This document shows, in pieces, positions 1 through 25,346 of a stretch of 64,000 bases of DNA. Under the pieces are notes generated by a model. The model made no database searches. It was given only the letters and a program-made list of their open reading frames with translations, and was not told where the DNA came from. The DNA is from Angiostrongylus vasorum. Its lineage: Eukaryota > Nematoda > Chromadorea > Rhabditida > Metastrongylidae. The DNA lies in the NCBI GenBank assembly GCA_018806985.1, contig JADANN010000146.1, forward strand, positions 62,001 to 126,000, in the 5' to 3' direction. Made by a program: the position numbers and the translations under genes. Every line of letters starts with the position of its first letter. Positions within the stretch are counted from its first letter, which is position 1.

Positions 1-252
1 TTTCACCAGGAATCCCAAATAAGAGTAAGCTAATACCAGACTCTTCCACCGTCCTGGTATCAAACTAGTCGCTTGGTGGGAAATCTTTCTCTGTTCCACA
101 ACGGTGAAGATTGCCTGTGGTGGTGTGGATCGGGGCAGATTTTGGCCATTCTGACTTCAGGACTCCATGGAACCATATTAGCTAAACCAGCAAAACTCTG
201 AACAATGGAGAGCATGCTGGGGTCCACTGAGGACAGGCTGTACAACTATCCA
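1..252 (+). repeat. Rep-A copy, 5' part cut by window edge
   Basis: The sequence matches the 3' two thirds of a dispersed family seen again at 14560-15345, 22052-22445, 23788-24150 and 33492-33880. Shared pieces include a CCGTCCTGGTATCAAACTAG block, a 'tgcctgtggtggtg' block and the end 'gctggggtccactgaggac'. No protein is encoded. Confidence 0.75.

Positions 253-253
<1 letters not shown>

Positions 254-320
<67 letters not shown>
254..320. repeat. (AT)n microsatellite
   Basis: About 33 uninterrupted AT units follow directly on the Rep-A end. A looser TATATG/GTGTAT tract continues to about 400. It lies in the intron upstream of the first visible NVL exon. Confidence 0.95.
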
Positions 321-326
<6 letters not shown>

Positions 327-463
327 GTGCGTGTATATATTTTATATATTTATATATGTGCACGTATATGTGCATGTATATATACATATATGTATATCTG
401 TATTTGTATAGATACCCCCTTATGTGTAGTCGTCAAGAAATCATCGATGTTCATGTTATTTAG

Positions 464-12867
<12,404 letters not shown>

Positions 12868-14114
12868 TTATGTCATAGATTTTATCTGTATGGCCTAAAG
12901 AAAGCTCTGGAGAGCGTATAAATTCGTTGGACATCTTTGACTTTAAGTTGGGTTAACTAGCCCTAGATTTAGCTATATGTTCACGTGTATATCCCTCTCC
13001 CTTAAGTGAATGGTAACATTTCAGCAATTTCTATATTTGTTCATAGAGAGTAGAGATATAATCGTAGAAACTCTTAAGAATTATTTCATTGTGGAGATTC
13101 CTTTCACAGTGATGAAAAATTGTAACTCTCATATGTGTTGGTCATAAGTTCTTTTAGTCCACCCAATTTTTCGCCCTCCGTTGTTAGATTCTTCTTCTTC
13201 TTCATTCCTGATATTTGGAGGATATGATTATTATTGTTTACGTCTAATAGTCATTGTTTGTTCACTGTCATCTTGTTTGAGGATAAAGTTTATTGTTGTC
13301 ATAGTGTTACTGGATATTCCACTTTGGTGAAATATGCCGTTTCCTAGTATCTTCAGACCTCTGATTATATATCCATTTGGGTTTCGGAGTGGGTGGACAG
13401 CGTTTTTGTACGACATTCGATGGGTTTTTGTTTCCATAGTCCGTGGTGTTTTAGGGCAGCAGCGTTCACCATATGCAGAGTGAGTCATGACATCATGGCA
13501 ACCGAATCAGGAGGAGCTTACACAGGTAGAATAGGCGTCTGCGTTCATGCTAGATTCCTCTCTCTCAGGATATGGATTTGATTGTTTATTCATAGTTCCT
13601 AGTTAGTACTAAGGTTCTAAGTGTAGCAAATACATATCAGGAAACGGAAAGCAATCTTCATAGAAAATGGGAGTTGTGGAGCTCTTAGGAAATAGAAATA
13701 AAAAGTCTCACTAAGAATTTTAATTTCTTGTTCCTTTTGTTTTCCATTCAACATAAGAACTGTCCTGTGAGGTTAGGATAGTGTTTGCCCACGTGTATCA
13801 GGGCATTAAGTGTCTCATAACAGCTTTCATAATAGTAATTGCTATCCAGTTCGTTGTTCAAATAGTTCAGTGTTACTAGCTGGGATTTATAAGAGCCCAA
13901 AAGGGGAACGTTGGAAATCAGCTTCTGCTTTCCATAACTCGTTCTAATCTATTTTCTGGGATTTACTCAAGAAGTGTTCAATGTGTTGAGACGATGGACA
14001 AATTTGGAATTTCGTTTACTATTTCTATTCGTAATAATCAGGAGTCAGTGTGAACTACTTGTAAGCAGTACTATGGCCTACTTTGGTTCTGTCGTTCTGA
14101 TTTTCCAATCGCAG
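12868..14114 (+). other. Spacer between NVL and transportin; should hold the transportin first exon
   Basis: Holds the NVL 3' UTR, the transportin promoter and, by inference, the first coding exon with about 15-25 N-terminal residues. A candidate ATG at 13495 (MATESGGAYT, donor GTAGAA) leaves phase 1, whereas exon 14115 needs phase 0, so I could not fix the start. No repeat family recognised. Confidence 0.5.
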
Positions 14115-17100
14115 GTTCTGCATTTGCTCCACCATTCCCAGTCCACGGATACTGTGGTTCAGCGGAGTGTGCAGCAACAGTTGGATATGCTCAATGGTCA
14201 TCAGTCCTTTTGTTGTTATCTTGTACATATCCTAAGTGGTATGAAGGAAGAACAGGTGGATTTTTTTAAGATGTTATCTCTTGTTATTCTTGAACGCTTT
14301 ATGTTAATGTTTATGCTGTGGGCTATTTTTATTTTGACATAAGGTATTGATATAGAACATCTACTCTCCCAGCAAGGAGCGATTATCTCTATTAAAAAGT
14401 TTTTTGGAATGCAGCGTTTTTTTCTATAATGTTCCACACGCGAGAATCTTAAGAAACTTTGTCGGTACTAAACAGTACATTACTTTTGGATAAAAACTAA
14501 GTCACTTAGCGCACCGCATTTCTTAACCTTTCTTTCCATGGTATTTTTCATGTATAATGAGTTCCCTCCCAGCGGTTCACCACCTCATCGTGGCTGAGAG
14601 GTGTCCCTGGGTGTCGGACTGCAATGTACAGAGAGGGAATTCGTCAGCTCGGCAGGATCTCCCAAGCTGAGAAGGAGTTTGGCGTTTTCATCAGGAAGCC
14701 TATCTAAGAGTAAACCAATACCAAGATCCACCACTGTCCTGATATCAAAGTCGCATGGTGGCAAATCTGGTCCACAAGGGCTATGACTGCCTGTGGTGCT
14801 GAAGACCTGGGGCAGAGTTTGGCCAGGCTGACCTCGGGATTGCAGGGAACCACAGTGGCTTAACCACCAAATCTCCGAAAAATGATGATTATGGTGGGGC
14901 CCGAACAACCAGTGAAGATGGGACGTTCAAGTATCAAGTAAGTAAGCAGTATAATGAATTGACGTCCCAACGGTTTACCGCTTCGTCGTGGCTGGGAGGT
15001 GTTCTTGGATGTCGGGATGCGATGCACAGCGGAAAGGCTCGTCCCCTCAGTGGGACCTCACAAGCTGAGAAGGAGTCTGGCATTTCCATCAGGAAGCAAG
15101 CTAAGAATAAACCAATACCACGTTCCAACACGGTCCTTTTATCAAACTAGTGGTGGGAAGTCTCCTTCTGATCCACAAGGGCGGCGCCTGCCAGTAGTGG
15201 TAACGACCTGGGGCAGACTTTGGCTAAGCTGACCTCGGGACTTCAGAGAACCACAGTGGCTTAACTAGGAAATCTCCGAAAAGTGGAAACTATGCTGGGA
15301 CCTGCACAATCAGGGAAGACGGGCCATCCAAGTATCCAAGTACAGTGAGTTTAATTTCACATCATCGTTTCGAAATTCTGCTGTACGATAGATTAAAGCG
15401 GGGGGTTACTAATATCTTCGTTTTTCATCTTAAGAAAAACAGTTAGTTTTGGTTAGTACATTGCACAACTGCAACGAAGCTAGCTAGACGAGGAGGAATT
15501 GCAAGCGAGTATGGGTAGCCTACTAATTTTTACTTTACGCATTTACGGTCGTAACGGTTTTTCGGCAGGTTCCATCAATTTTTTCCTCAGTTACTATGTT
15601 TCACTAGCAATTTGACATACCGGATTTCTCATTGAACTTCTTTTGAGTTTAGAGTATGCGAAAGAAGCACATCATGGGTTCCAGAAAGTCAGCCTGTATC
15701 ATTGTAGAGTAGCTTAACGATTCTTATTTCAACTGTCAGAGTTTTTCACGTTTGACGCACGTTTTTTGAGAACGTAACAGAGCATATGCGTTGAATACAA
15801 TGCATTTGCAGCTTTAAATCGTCATGTCTCAGTCTATAGTAAACTTTATTGACTGGTGTAGAAGTCGTTTGAGTACACAGAAAACTATAAGTTTTTGGTT
15901 TTACAACGACTTTTCCCTGATTTTCGGTGGTCAAATTACAAAACATAATAGTTCTTAGACGAGAATCGTATTTCGAATATCGAAAAGATTGAACAGTGTG
16001 GGTTTGTAGAACACGGAGCTATCATGTTCCTCAAGCTGCTGTTGATGTTTTCAGCTGCTGTGATAATGCTGGTAATCTTAAAAATTCGAATTTATTATGC
16101 TCTGCCACTTTTTTTCTGTAAATTTGGGCTTCAAACGTTTTTTAAAAGTCGAAAAAAATCATTTCAGCAAAACTTTACGTGCTCACAAGGCAGTAGAGCA
16201 AGCCCTCTTCCATAAATTAATCAAGTCATATTAACGCTTCATCTGTTCTAGTCGTTCAGAAACTATCGATAGGTATCAAAAGAAAGGCGTGTGTGGCGCA
16301 ATGGTCGGAGGCCCCACTACGACACACACGTGGAATCGATCCCTGCGGCCATGGCTCGCCAACCCCTTCCATCCCTCCGGAGTCGGCAAATTTGTACCAG
16401 ACTTGTCTTGGAGGATAGCAGCACTGGCTTGATACATCGATAAGCCACCACGAGTCGTTGTAAAGGCCAGATATGCATTCAATCACCTCCAAACGATGAT
16501 TAATGAAGTCGAATGCATGGCGCATCCCTCAGGGACGGATCAACGCCGAGAGCTTTATCCTTTTTTTTATCAAATGAGTCTTCCATTGTTATGTTGAGAT
16601 CGAAATTCTAAATCCGAGCATTCTACGGCTCATAACTTCCATATATTTACTGCAGAACACCAAAGTTATTCTCAGACACTGTCCAAGTGAATGATCGACA
16701 GTGTGATTATGCCATCTCTCTAATGAGAGTCTTTTTGAAGCAGTTTAGTATAAACCGTGAAAATGTTGCGTAAATTATCGCCATCGCCAACCCAAATAAC
16801 GTAATACCATGACAGGGGCGAGGGGAAGAGTGGATGGCATTTGGAATTATCTGTATAGATTGACTGAGCTGAACGATTAGTCGGCGGAAAAACTAGCGGG
16901 GCATCCTGTAATGCAATTATTTTTTTATTTTTTTGCAGTTCGTTTTTACCGTGCACTTTTTTAGGCAGTTTTGTTTTTTGAAATCAAAAATATCAGTTTC
17001 AGGAGGCGAGCAGGTCTCTTGCTGGCTTGATATTGAAGAATAATGTCCGCTCTCAGTGGTCTAAATACCCAGACGAAGTGCGACAATTTGTGAAGACGAA

Positions 17101-20100
17101 TACATTGGCAAGTATAGGTGATCCAAGTCCGTTGATCCGTGCTACTGTTGGTATTATAAGTAAGTCTAGTATTTTTTCTTATATTTGAAGATAAGTTCTT
17201 ATTTAGCATTCGTTCTTTTTTTTTGTCTTTAGAGACAAATTTTGGGCACTTTATATTGCGACCATACTTTTTGCAGTTACAACGATAGTAGTGGAAGAAG
17301 ATGGCGTTGGTCAGTGGTCAACATTGTTACCATATTTAGGTCATCTCTTAGATCAACCAGATCCTAATCTGCAGGAGGTGAATAGGTGCTTAAGAATAGA
17401 TCGTTAAGTAGACGTTTTAATTTGCACTAGAATTTATTTCTGGGAACTCTTTTTATATATGTCGTCTTTCAAGCTTCTGCGGTATATACTTCATCTATTA
17501 GCTTCATTTTTTTAGTTCGATTTCTTACGGTGAGTATAGGTAATCGTAATTAAAATCGCTTCTAAGTTATTGCAGGCCATATTTGCACTATCTTTTTCGA
17601 GAACATATTTTTTTACAAGGCGTAATGCATTACAATGTAGGGGAATAAGTATTAACTGAAGTTTTTTCCTTACCAATATGTTTTCAGGGTTCATTGGGTG
17701 CTATTCAGAAGATTTTCGAAGATTCTGGCGAACGATTAGATCCTGAACGGCATGTGCATCCAATAATGCCGAAAATTTTATCGTTTTTCTGCTCAGAAAG
17801 TGCCAAAATGAGGTATGTGTGTGCCTTTTAACGCGAAGTTTCTTGCAAAGCTTTCTTCCACCACTATTTATCCCCCGTCTTTAACCCTCTCACTATTCCT
17901 TTTATAGAGGTTTGGCTATGAACTCAGTGAACAGTATTCTGATGATCAACAACGACCCAATTAGTGTGGTGATTGACGACTTCTTACAACAGCTGTTCGG
18001 ACGTGCACATGATCAAGAACCAGTACGTAACTGTCCTTAATAGCAACTATTGTTTTTAAAAACTAACGACATATATTTGAATGGATTTAGGTGAGGTGTT
18101 TTTAGGAGGTTCAAAAACAACTATGTCGGTCGCTCACACTCTTGCTTGATAGTCACTTCGACAAGTTAGCACCGCATTTACCTAATGTTATTGACTACAT
18201 AATCATGAAAACACAGGTTAGAGATTTTTTTTCCCGTAAATTGTGTACCTTTCTGTAGACATTCTAGTATAGCTGGTAATATTTGGGCATTTATGTTTTA
18301 GTTTTTTAATTTTACTCCATTACTTTTATTTTGCTAGCTTAATCGATTGTGCTTAAGTTTTTAGGATGTGAACGAGAATATTGCTGTAGAGGCTTGCGAG
18401 TTCTGGTTGTCATTAGCAGAGAATTCTGACGTATGCAAGGAGTTACTATCACCCTTTCTCGGGAAACTTGTGCCTGTGCTTATCAAGTGTATGCGTTATT
18501 CGGAAAGTGATATAGTTGCGCTTAAGGTAGTGTTTCACTACTAACTCAACACTTTTTTATGAAAACGGTTTTAAAGCTTTATCAAATTATTTAAGGGTAA
18601 CTGTGACGAAGAAGATTCTATGATACCAGATCGAGATGAGGATATAAAACCACGTTTTCATAAGTCCAAACTCGCAGCTGGTCAGGTAAATGGCGAGGTA
18701 AGGTGAAGGAGAATATTCCATCAATTCACAAAATTGCTGAACCCTAAGGCCACACCTATAAGCAGGAGGAGACATCGAACCAGTTTTTTTTTCACTAATT
18801 TTGAGAAATCTGATGCAGTTTGCTTTGTATTCAGCATATCTCATTGTTTACACTTCTCTTTTAAGCTTTAATTTGAATCAAAGTTTGTTTTTACCTGAAA
18901 GTTCACAAACGTTCAGAGAACCAGGCAGCTGTCGAAAATTAGCGACGGTTTATTAACCCTTTCGCGGCGTGAGTAATTCCAGCTCATGGGTGATGTGGGT
19001 ATGGTCAGAATACCCGTTACGAATTCGCTATCATTTATTTCCTTTATGATTTATTTTGGAGCATTCACTGTCTAGTCATTAAATTCCTGCCCCTCACAAA
19101 TGCTGCTGTGAGTGTTAGCCAGGAAAAGCTCACTTCTAAATTTATAATTAAAAAAGGCTTTTTTCTTCCCAATCCGCTGCAGAAGTTTTAGTAACACGGA
19201 GAGCAATTGCTTTGCCTTTCCGTCAATCTGTTTTCTCCACTAACGGTGCTACCAGCAATCATCCCATAAGTGGTTTTATTTCACATAATATCCTCCCGTA
19301 AAAAAGATATTAGGAGTAAATAAACACATTGTGATTTCGACTGCAGTCTCAGCTTAACAGGGTTCGGTGCCGATTTGTGCTCCTCAGATCATTATCTTTG
19401 GTGGGTAATTGCTGGAAAGAACGTTAGGGTAAAAAAAACTGGTTGGGATAAGGCCAAGGCAAGGGCTTCGGTTGGTGTAATAAATAATGCGTGAGCTCCA
19501 GGGAAGGTAGTAGGAAACTGATCTGTAGTTCCGTATTTTTCTTATATCTCAGCATCGTTATGGTTATATTGGCATAACTAGGAATCGAAGGGGCGGAATG
19601 TATACTTACTTGGGTACTTGGATGGCCCTTGTTCACTGGTTGTGCGCGCCGCAGCATAATTTTCATTCTTTTCGGAGTTTTGGTGGTTTATCCGTTGTGG
19701 TTCCCTGGAGTTCCGAGGCTGGCCTGGCCAAGGTCTGCCCCAGGTCGTCACCATACAGGTAGTCGCCGCCCTTGTGAGTCAGAGGGAGATTTGCCACCAT
19801 GTGACTAGTTTGATATCAGGATGGTGGTGGGTCCTGGCGCTAGTTTACTCTTAGCTGAGCTTCCCGATGGAAACACCGGACTACTTCCCAGCTTGGGAAG
19901 CCCTGCTATGAAAATGAATCCTTCCGCTGGACATCGTAGCGCGATGCCCAGGAACACCTCCCAGCCACGATGAGGAGGTAGACCTTTGGAAAGGGAATAT
20001 AATAGGGTTTGAAATCCGCTATTATGTCACCCGTACAATGTAATCTTTTCAATCTTACGCCAAACACAGCTAAACAAAGGTGGCGGGCTCATTTTCTGAG

Positions 20101-23100
20101 GGAATAATCACTGTACACGATGTGCGATATTCTTTCGCCTCAGTTCATAGTGCTTGCGAAGGAAAATTAGGCCACTTCCTGTACAATAACCACATTTTTT
20201 AAAAGTTATAAAAACATTAAGTTACCTTGGAACAAATTTTTTAACTAACTGCCATTCCTTTATAAACTTTCCTTATAAGCGAACATTTAGGATAACGATG
20301 ATGATGGTGGCGATGAAACTTATGCGGAGTGGAACATTCGTGAGTTATCTCATACTATATGCAGATACATATACACATATATAGGCGAGTATATTCAATG
20401 ATGTCGTTGCAGGAAGGTGTTCCGCGGCGTCGTTAGATGTATTGGCATCAATATTTAAGCAAGAATTATTGCCTATACTGCTTCCAATTCTCAAGGAAGC
20501 TCTTTGTCACGCGGAATGGGAAGTGAGTGCGCTATTGTAAGCCTTGGTAGTATTTAGGTCCAATAGTATTGACTTTGACAGTTTTTTATAAATGTAGACT
20601 TTATATAAGGCAATGTTTAGTTCCCCACTAAATCCTCAAGTAATTTAGTTATCGATAAGTGTTCTTTCTTTCTTCGTTTGTCGAAAAACTAGCGTGTCAT
20701 GCATTGAAGTCATCATAATGTTCGAAAGTTTTCTCGCTTTCAGATAAAGGAATCAGGGATTCTGGCTTTGGGTGCTGTTGCTGAAGGTTGCATGAGTGGA
20801 ATTACTCCTCACCTCCATGAACTCATTCCATTCCTGCTGAGTATGCTAAACGACAAAAAACCGCTAGTCCGATCTATCACATGTTGGACGCTTTCGCGGT
20901 ATTGTTCTTGGGTGGTGGATGAAGCACGTGATCAGTATTTTGAACCAACTTTGAAAGGAGTATGTAGACAAAAGCCGTTTTTGCGATATTTAGGGAAAAC
21001 CATTTTTCAAAACCACCATTTTCATTTTTTTTTCCATAGGCCTAAAATTTTTACTCAGTAGTAATTTTCAGCTTCTTGTTCGAGTTTTGGATGGTAATAA
21101 ACGAGTGCAAGAAGCCGCGTGTAGTGCTTTTGCCACTGTTGAGGAGGAAGGGGCAGATTTCATCGCACCGTATCTTTCAGATATTTTACAAACTCTTGTT
21201 CAGGCGTTCAGCATTTATCAGGTAATCATTTCACTCCCTTATGTTATGATCATTTCACTCCCAGCATTTTGATATTTTTTTGCACCTGTTGTCCGCTTTT
21301 TGAATTGCGGAACTCAAAACGACTTTCTGTAAACGAAGAAAGTTTCCACGACTTCTACTCACGGCTAACCTTCTGCATGTTAAGTCATGGTTATCACTCG
21401 AATACTTCTACGATTTAGGCCAAAAATTTGCTGATTTTATACGATGCAGTCGGGACGTTGGCAAATTCTGTGGGTAACGCCTTAAGTCAACCCGTTTATG
21501 TTCAAGTGCTAATGCCTCCGCTGATGGAAAAGTGGCAACGACTTGGAAATGATGACAAAGTATATTTCTCCAGCAGATGATCGGGATTTTTTTTTACATT
21601 AATGCATGCTGAGACCTCTATGCTACCAAATATTTAGGAACTTTTCCCACTTCTAGAATGCGTGTCTTCGGTTGCATCTGCTATGGGTATCTCTTTTCTG
21701 CCGTATTGTGAACCTGTTTATAATAGGTGTATCACCTTGATAACGCAATCGTTGCGTCAATCCGTCGAAGCGCAACAGCGACCGAATGAAGTAGAAATGC
21801 CAGATAAAGTGAGCGACACCGTTGCACTCTTCTGAATTTGTTCTCGTTTTTCTTGCGAAATTTATACCAACTTCGTTATTTAGGATTATTTGATTGTTGC
21901 ACTTGATCTTCTGTCAGGACTTGCAGAGAGTTTAGGTGCTCATATTGATCCTCTAATAGGTCGAAATGAAGTGTTACAATTGTTATCTCTTTGTGCGGTG
22001 GTTAGTTTTGTAAAAACTTGGTTAATTTATTAGTTTTCTTTATTAATAATCTGTCTCTCCCAACGGTTTACTGCCTCATCGTGGCAGGGAGGTGTTCCTG
22101 GGTGTCGGGTGCCATGTACAGCGGAGGGCTTCATCCCGCGGCAGGATCTCCCAAGCTGAAAAGGAGTCCGGGGTTTCTAGCAGGAAGCCCATAGGAGTAA
22201 ACCAACCAATACCAGGATCCGTCGCCGTCCTGGTATCAAACTAGTCACAAGATGGCAAATCTCCCTTTGATCCACAACGGCAGCGACTGCCTGTGGTGGT
22301 GATGACCTGGGGCAGACTTTGGCCGTGATGACCTCGGTACTCCAGGGAAACACAATGGCTTAACCAACAAAACTCCATCAAACGGAGAATATGCTGGGCC
22401 CCGCACAACCAGTGAGGACGGTCTGTCGAACTGTCGAAGTAGGAAGTAATATTCTGTTCATTTCTAGAAAGGCTTAGCTCTATTGTACCGCAGTGCACCT
22501 TGCCTTCATTTTATATGATTTTGAATGATTGCATAGATAGAATTTTACAAAGCTTCGCTCAGGATCCTACTGCAGAAGTTCGTCAAAGCAGTTTTGCATT
22601 ACTTGGCGATCTCACTAAAGCATGTTGGCATCATATAAAGCCTTACACTCGTTAGTCAATCTTGTTATCCTTTACAGACGTTTTTGAAGGATTTCGATTT
22701 TTTTAAATCGTTTTTTTAAAAAGTATTTTAATGCCTATTTATGAACAAGACAACATCTATAAGATCTAGAAAGTTTCAGAGACGTTCATTCCCATTTTGG
22801 CTATGAATTTCGATCCATCGCATATTTCTGTTTGTAACAACGCAATTTGGGCGTTTGGTGAGGTACGTCATATAATTTGTCGTGCGAACTGGATCCTATA
22901 CTTCTTAATATTTTGTTGAGGCAATCTTCTTTATAGATGTCGCTTAAAATGGGTGTAGAAATGAAGCAGTATGTGCTATCTGTTTTGCCCCATCTTATAC
23001 GGGTCATGAATCAAAAAGATGGGCAGCGTACTTTGTTGGAGAACACCGGTGAATGTGTTATCTATTTTTTTTTATGGCTATCTTTGCATTGTTGTGTGAA

Positions 23101-25346
23101 ATATTTCTTTATGAGTACAACCACACATGCTTGAAATTAGAGGCTTCGGTTAAACTTCTGACTTAGAATGCATTTATTTCTAATCTATACAGCTATAACA
23201 ATTGGGCGCTTGGGAATTTACTGTGCTGAAGAAGTTGCTCCACATTTGGTAACATTTATACGACCGGCCTGCTTCAGCCTGAGAAACATCAGAGATAATG
23301 CGGAGAAAGAGAGCGCATTTCGTGGAATTTGCTATATGATAAATCTAAATCCGTCAGGAGTAGTCAACGTGAGTGGTCGTTTTCTACTTTGTTGTTAAAG
23401 CACAATATTGTTGAAAAAATTATTCGCCTGTATACCTGTGATTATTTAACCATAACAATCACCTATGACTTCATGTTCAGGATTTTGTGTTTCTGTGTGA
23501 CGCCATAGCTTCTTGGTCTACACCGAAGCCTGAGCTGAAGGAGATGTTTTCTAGAGTGAGTGACACGTTGCATTTTGTTTAAAAATCTTATGCAATGGAT
23601 CCAGATCGATGACGGTTAGTTATGGTTCTGTCAACACTTTTTCAACGGTTTCTTGTTGAAGTCCCTTGGTAATTGTGAGGTCTATTCCATTTATCATGTT
23701 AAGAGAACCTTTGCTACCTTAGCAAGAAGGAAGGAAATCAGTTTAACTTTATTCGGTGTCAATTATTTTTAAAATTGTTGCTTTATCTCCCAACGGTTTA
23801 CCGCCTCATCGTGGCTTGCAGGTGCTGGACTGCGATGTACAGCGAATGATTCATCCCCTGGCAGGGTCTCCCAAGCTGAGAAGGAGTCCGGCGTTTCCAT
23901 CAAGAAGCCTAGCTAAGAGTAAACCAATACTAGGATCCACCATCGTCCTGGTATCAAAGTCGCATGGTGGCAAATCTCCCTCTGATCCACAAAGGCTGCG
24001 ACTTCCTCTGGTGGGGGCAGACTTTGGCCAGGCTGATCTCGAGATTCCAGGGAACCAAAATGGGTTAACCAGCAAATCTCCGAAAAATGGAGGGTATGCT
24101 GGAGCCTGCACAACCACTGAGGACAGGTCGTTCAAGTATGAAGTAATTAAGTATTGTTGCTTTAACATAGTTACAATGGTCTTTAACTGTTGGCTTGTCC
24201 TCATAGAAAAGTAGTTTTTCACCGCGCAATATGCGCGTTAGATCCCGTACTCACGGTCGTCCGTCCAAAGCTCCAACGCTGCTTTTCGTTTTTTTCTGTT
24301 TAACTTGGTTGTTTTTTACTGTACATCTCTTTATGTTTTCGTATGTTTTTCTATGTACTTAGATCGTTTCCATTTTTTCCGTGGAATGGTAAGACCTCGT
24401 TCACAATGCAGCCACCCTTTACTACTTGGTCTCCCAAAATATGCCGAGTGTAACCACAAAGATGTTGAGATACGAGCAAAATTCGTAATCTCAGATGGGT
24501 TTCGAACATGGATTACACTTACGAGAAGCTCACATGCTATCCACCAAATCGATCGAAGCCCATGCTTTGCCTTTCTATCAGCCGTATTTTTACTCCAACC
24601 TTCCTGAAAGAAAGTGTTTTGGCCATATCTCAGCATTCTTGTAGTTATGCTTCACGTCGTAGCCTACCATGAAAAAGAATAGAGCAGTGGAAAAAAAAGT
24701 TAACATTACGCTAAATATATGTCACTATTTTTACAGCTCATCAAAAATTGGTTTTTTTTTGTGCTCTCATCATGTCCACGAAATATGAATTAAACTTGAT
24801 TTTTAACGGACTGTTCACCTAACGGGAATGATGGTAAAATAACTCTGAAAATAATAAGGAATCTCTTTAGCTTCCTATGAAAACGGCTTAAACATGAGAT
24901 AATAAAGAGAATGGTGGTGAGGTCTTCCATAAGTAGTCAGGTATATCATAATATCATCGGTGTGAAGCCGTTTCATAAAACAGATTCTGCGGAATAGCCT
25001 TGTGAGACAAAAAGGACAACCATGATAAGTACATTAAAATCAATGCGCATCGTTGGAAATGTGTTAGTCGTTCACTTGAAGTTCTCCTTATTTCACTGTG
25101 TTTAAGTAAATCAGTGCGAAGCGGCTAGTTTTTCGATAACCTTACACGATGGTGTTATAAAAGTAGTGTTTTCGAGGTGTCTTTATCAGTGTGTTGTTTG
25201 AGTAACTGCTACGACACATGACGGCCGTATTCTTTCAGATTCTTAATGGATTCCGCTCACAGGTTGGAATTGAGAACTGGACGGCTTTTACCGCACAGTT
25301 TCCGCCTCCATTAAGAGAACGTCTTGCAGCTCAGTACGACGTTTAG
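14115..25346 (+). CDS. imb-2: Transportin-1 / importin beta-2 (21 exons, first exon not found)
   Basis: Nuclear import receptor of the karyopherin-beta family, carrying PY-NLS cargo through the pore and released by Ran-GTP. Exons: 14115-14255, 17003-17159, 17277-17377, 17688-17812, 17908-18022, 18106-18216, 18365-18526, 18596-18685, 20291-20339, 20413-20522, 20744-20959, 21072-21221, 21419-21559, 21638-21808, 21884-22000, 22563-22650, 22780-22862, 22937-23048, 23193-23368, 23481-23555, 25239-25346 (TAG). All phases agree, giving 865 residues against about 890 in animals. Recognisable blocks: [110 protein letters not shown], and the end [13 protein letters not shown]. The acidic H8 loop is spread over exons 8-9 and is short (DNDDDGGDE). 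Introns hold Rep-A, Rep-B and Rep-D copies. Confidence 0.95.
14560..14945 (+). repeat. Rep-A copy, first of a tandem pair
   Basis: Near full length: 'cagcggttcaccacctcatc' to 'caagtatcaagtaagtaag'. It includes the family blocks 'caagctgagaaggagt', 'gtaaaccaataccaagatcc' and 'ctggggcagagtttggccag'. Inserted in transportin intron 1. Confidence 0.85.
14957..15345 (+). repeat. Rep-A copy, second of a tandem pair
   Basis: Begins 12 bases after the previous copy ('cccaacggtttaccgcttcg') and ends at 'ccaagtatccaagtac'. Same orientation, with clear divergence between the two, so this is either an old duplication or a second insertion into the tail. Confidence 0.85.
15346..16273 (+). other. Transportin intron 1 segment, nothing recognised
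   Basis: Unique-looking intronic DNA with no frame, repeat or structured motif that I can support. Confidence 0.5.
16284..16568 (+). mobile_element. Rep-B SINE-like element with target-site duplication
   Basis: tRNA-like head: 'gtgtggcgcaatggtcgg' fits a pol III A box and 'gtggaatcgatccc' approximates a B box. The body follows the family: 'ccatccctccggagtcggc', 'gggaggatagcagcactgg' with one change, 'ggccagatatgcattcaatc'. The end is 'gagctttatccttttttt', a T run that could end pol III transcription. Flanks tatcaaaaga (16274-16283) and tatcaaatga (16569-16578) look like a 10 bp duplication with one mismatch. Confidence 0.8.
19060..19590 (+). repeat. Rep-D copy
   Basis: Shares blocks with 32690-33370, 41050-41480 and 49360-49600: 'cagcttaacagggttcgg', 'cagatcattatctttggtgg', 'gtaattgctgg', and the end 'tatctcagcatcgttatgg'. 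Located in transportin intron 8. Confidence 0.65.
19600..19990 (-). repeat. Rep-A copy
   Basis: Minus-strand copy running from the head at about 19990 to the tail 'acttacttgggtacttgg' at 19600-19620. It abuts the end of the Rep-D copy. Confidence 0.8.
22052..22445 (+). repeat. Rep-A copy
   Basis: Full-length copy from 'ctcccaacggtttactgcc' to 'gtcgaagtaggaagtaa'. It fills most of the 562-base transportin intron between exons 21884-22000 and 22563-22650. Confidence 0.85.
23788..24150 (+). repeat. Rep-A copy
   Basis: Copy from 'ctcccaacggtttaccgcc' to 'caagtatgaagtaattaag', with a small deletion in the head after 'cgtggcttgcaggtg'. Located in the last transportin intron. Confidence 0.85.
24390..24690 (-). 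repeat. Rep-D copy, decayed
   Basis: Contains 'tgccgagtgtaaccacaaag', 'gatgttgagatacgagcaaa', 'gggtttcgaacatgg' and 'tatctcagcattcttgtag', as in other Rep-D copies. The box-B-like TTCGAAC piece is kept. Confidence 0.5.

Noticed and set aside
205..411. Open frames of repeated Tyr-Ile across the AT microsatellite (also 944-1288 and 28263-28616)
   Set aside because: Translation of simple repeats; no start context, no family.
13393..13581. Possible transportin first exon with ATG at 13495
   Set aside because: Its donor leaves phase 1, while the next exon requires phase 0, and the peptide does not resemble IMB-2 N-termini.
14560..15345. CRISPR-like or satellite array
   Set aside because: Only two units, about 390 bp each, matching a dispersed family; no short regular repeat and spacer pattern.
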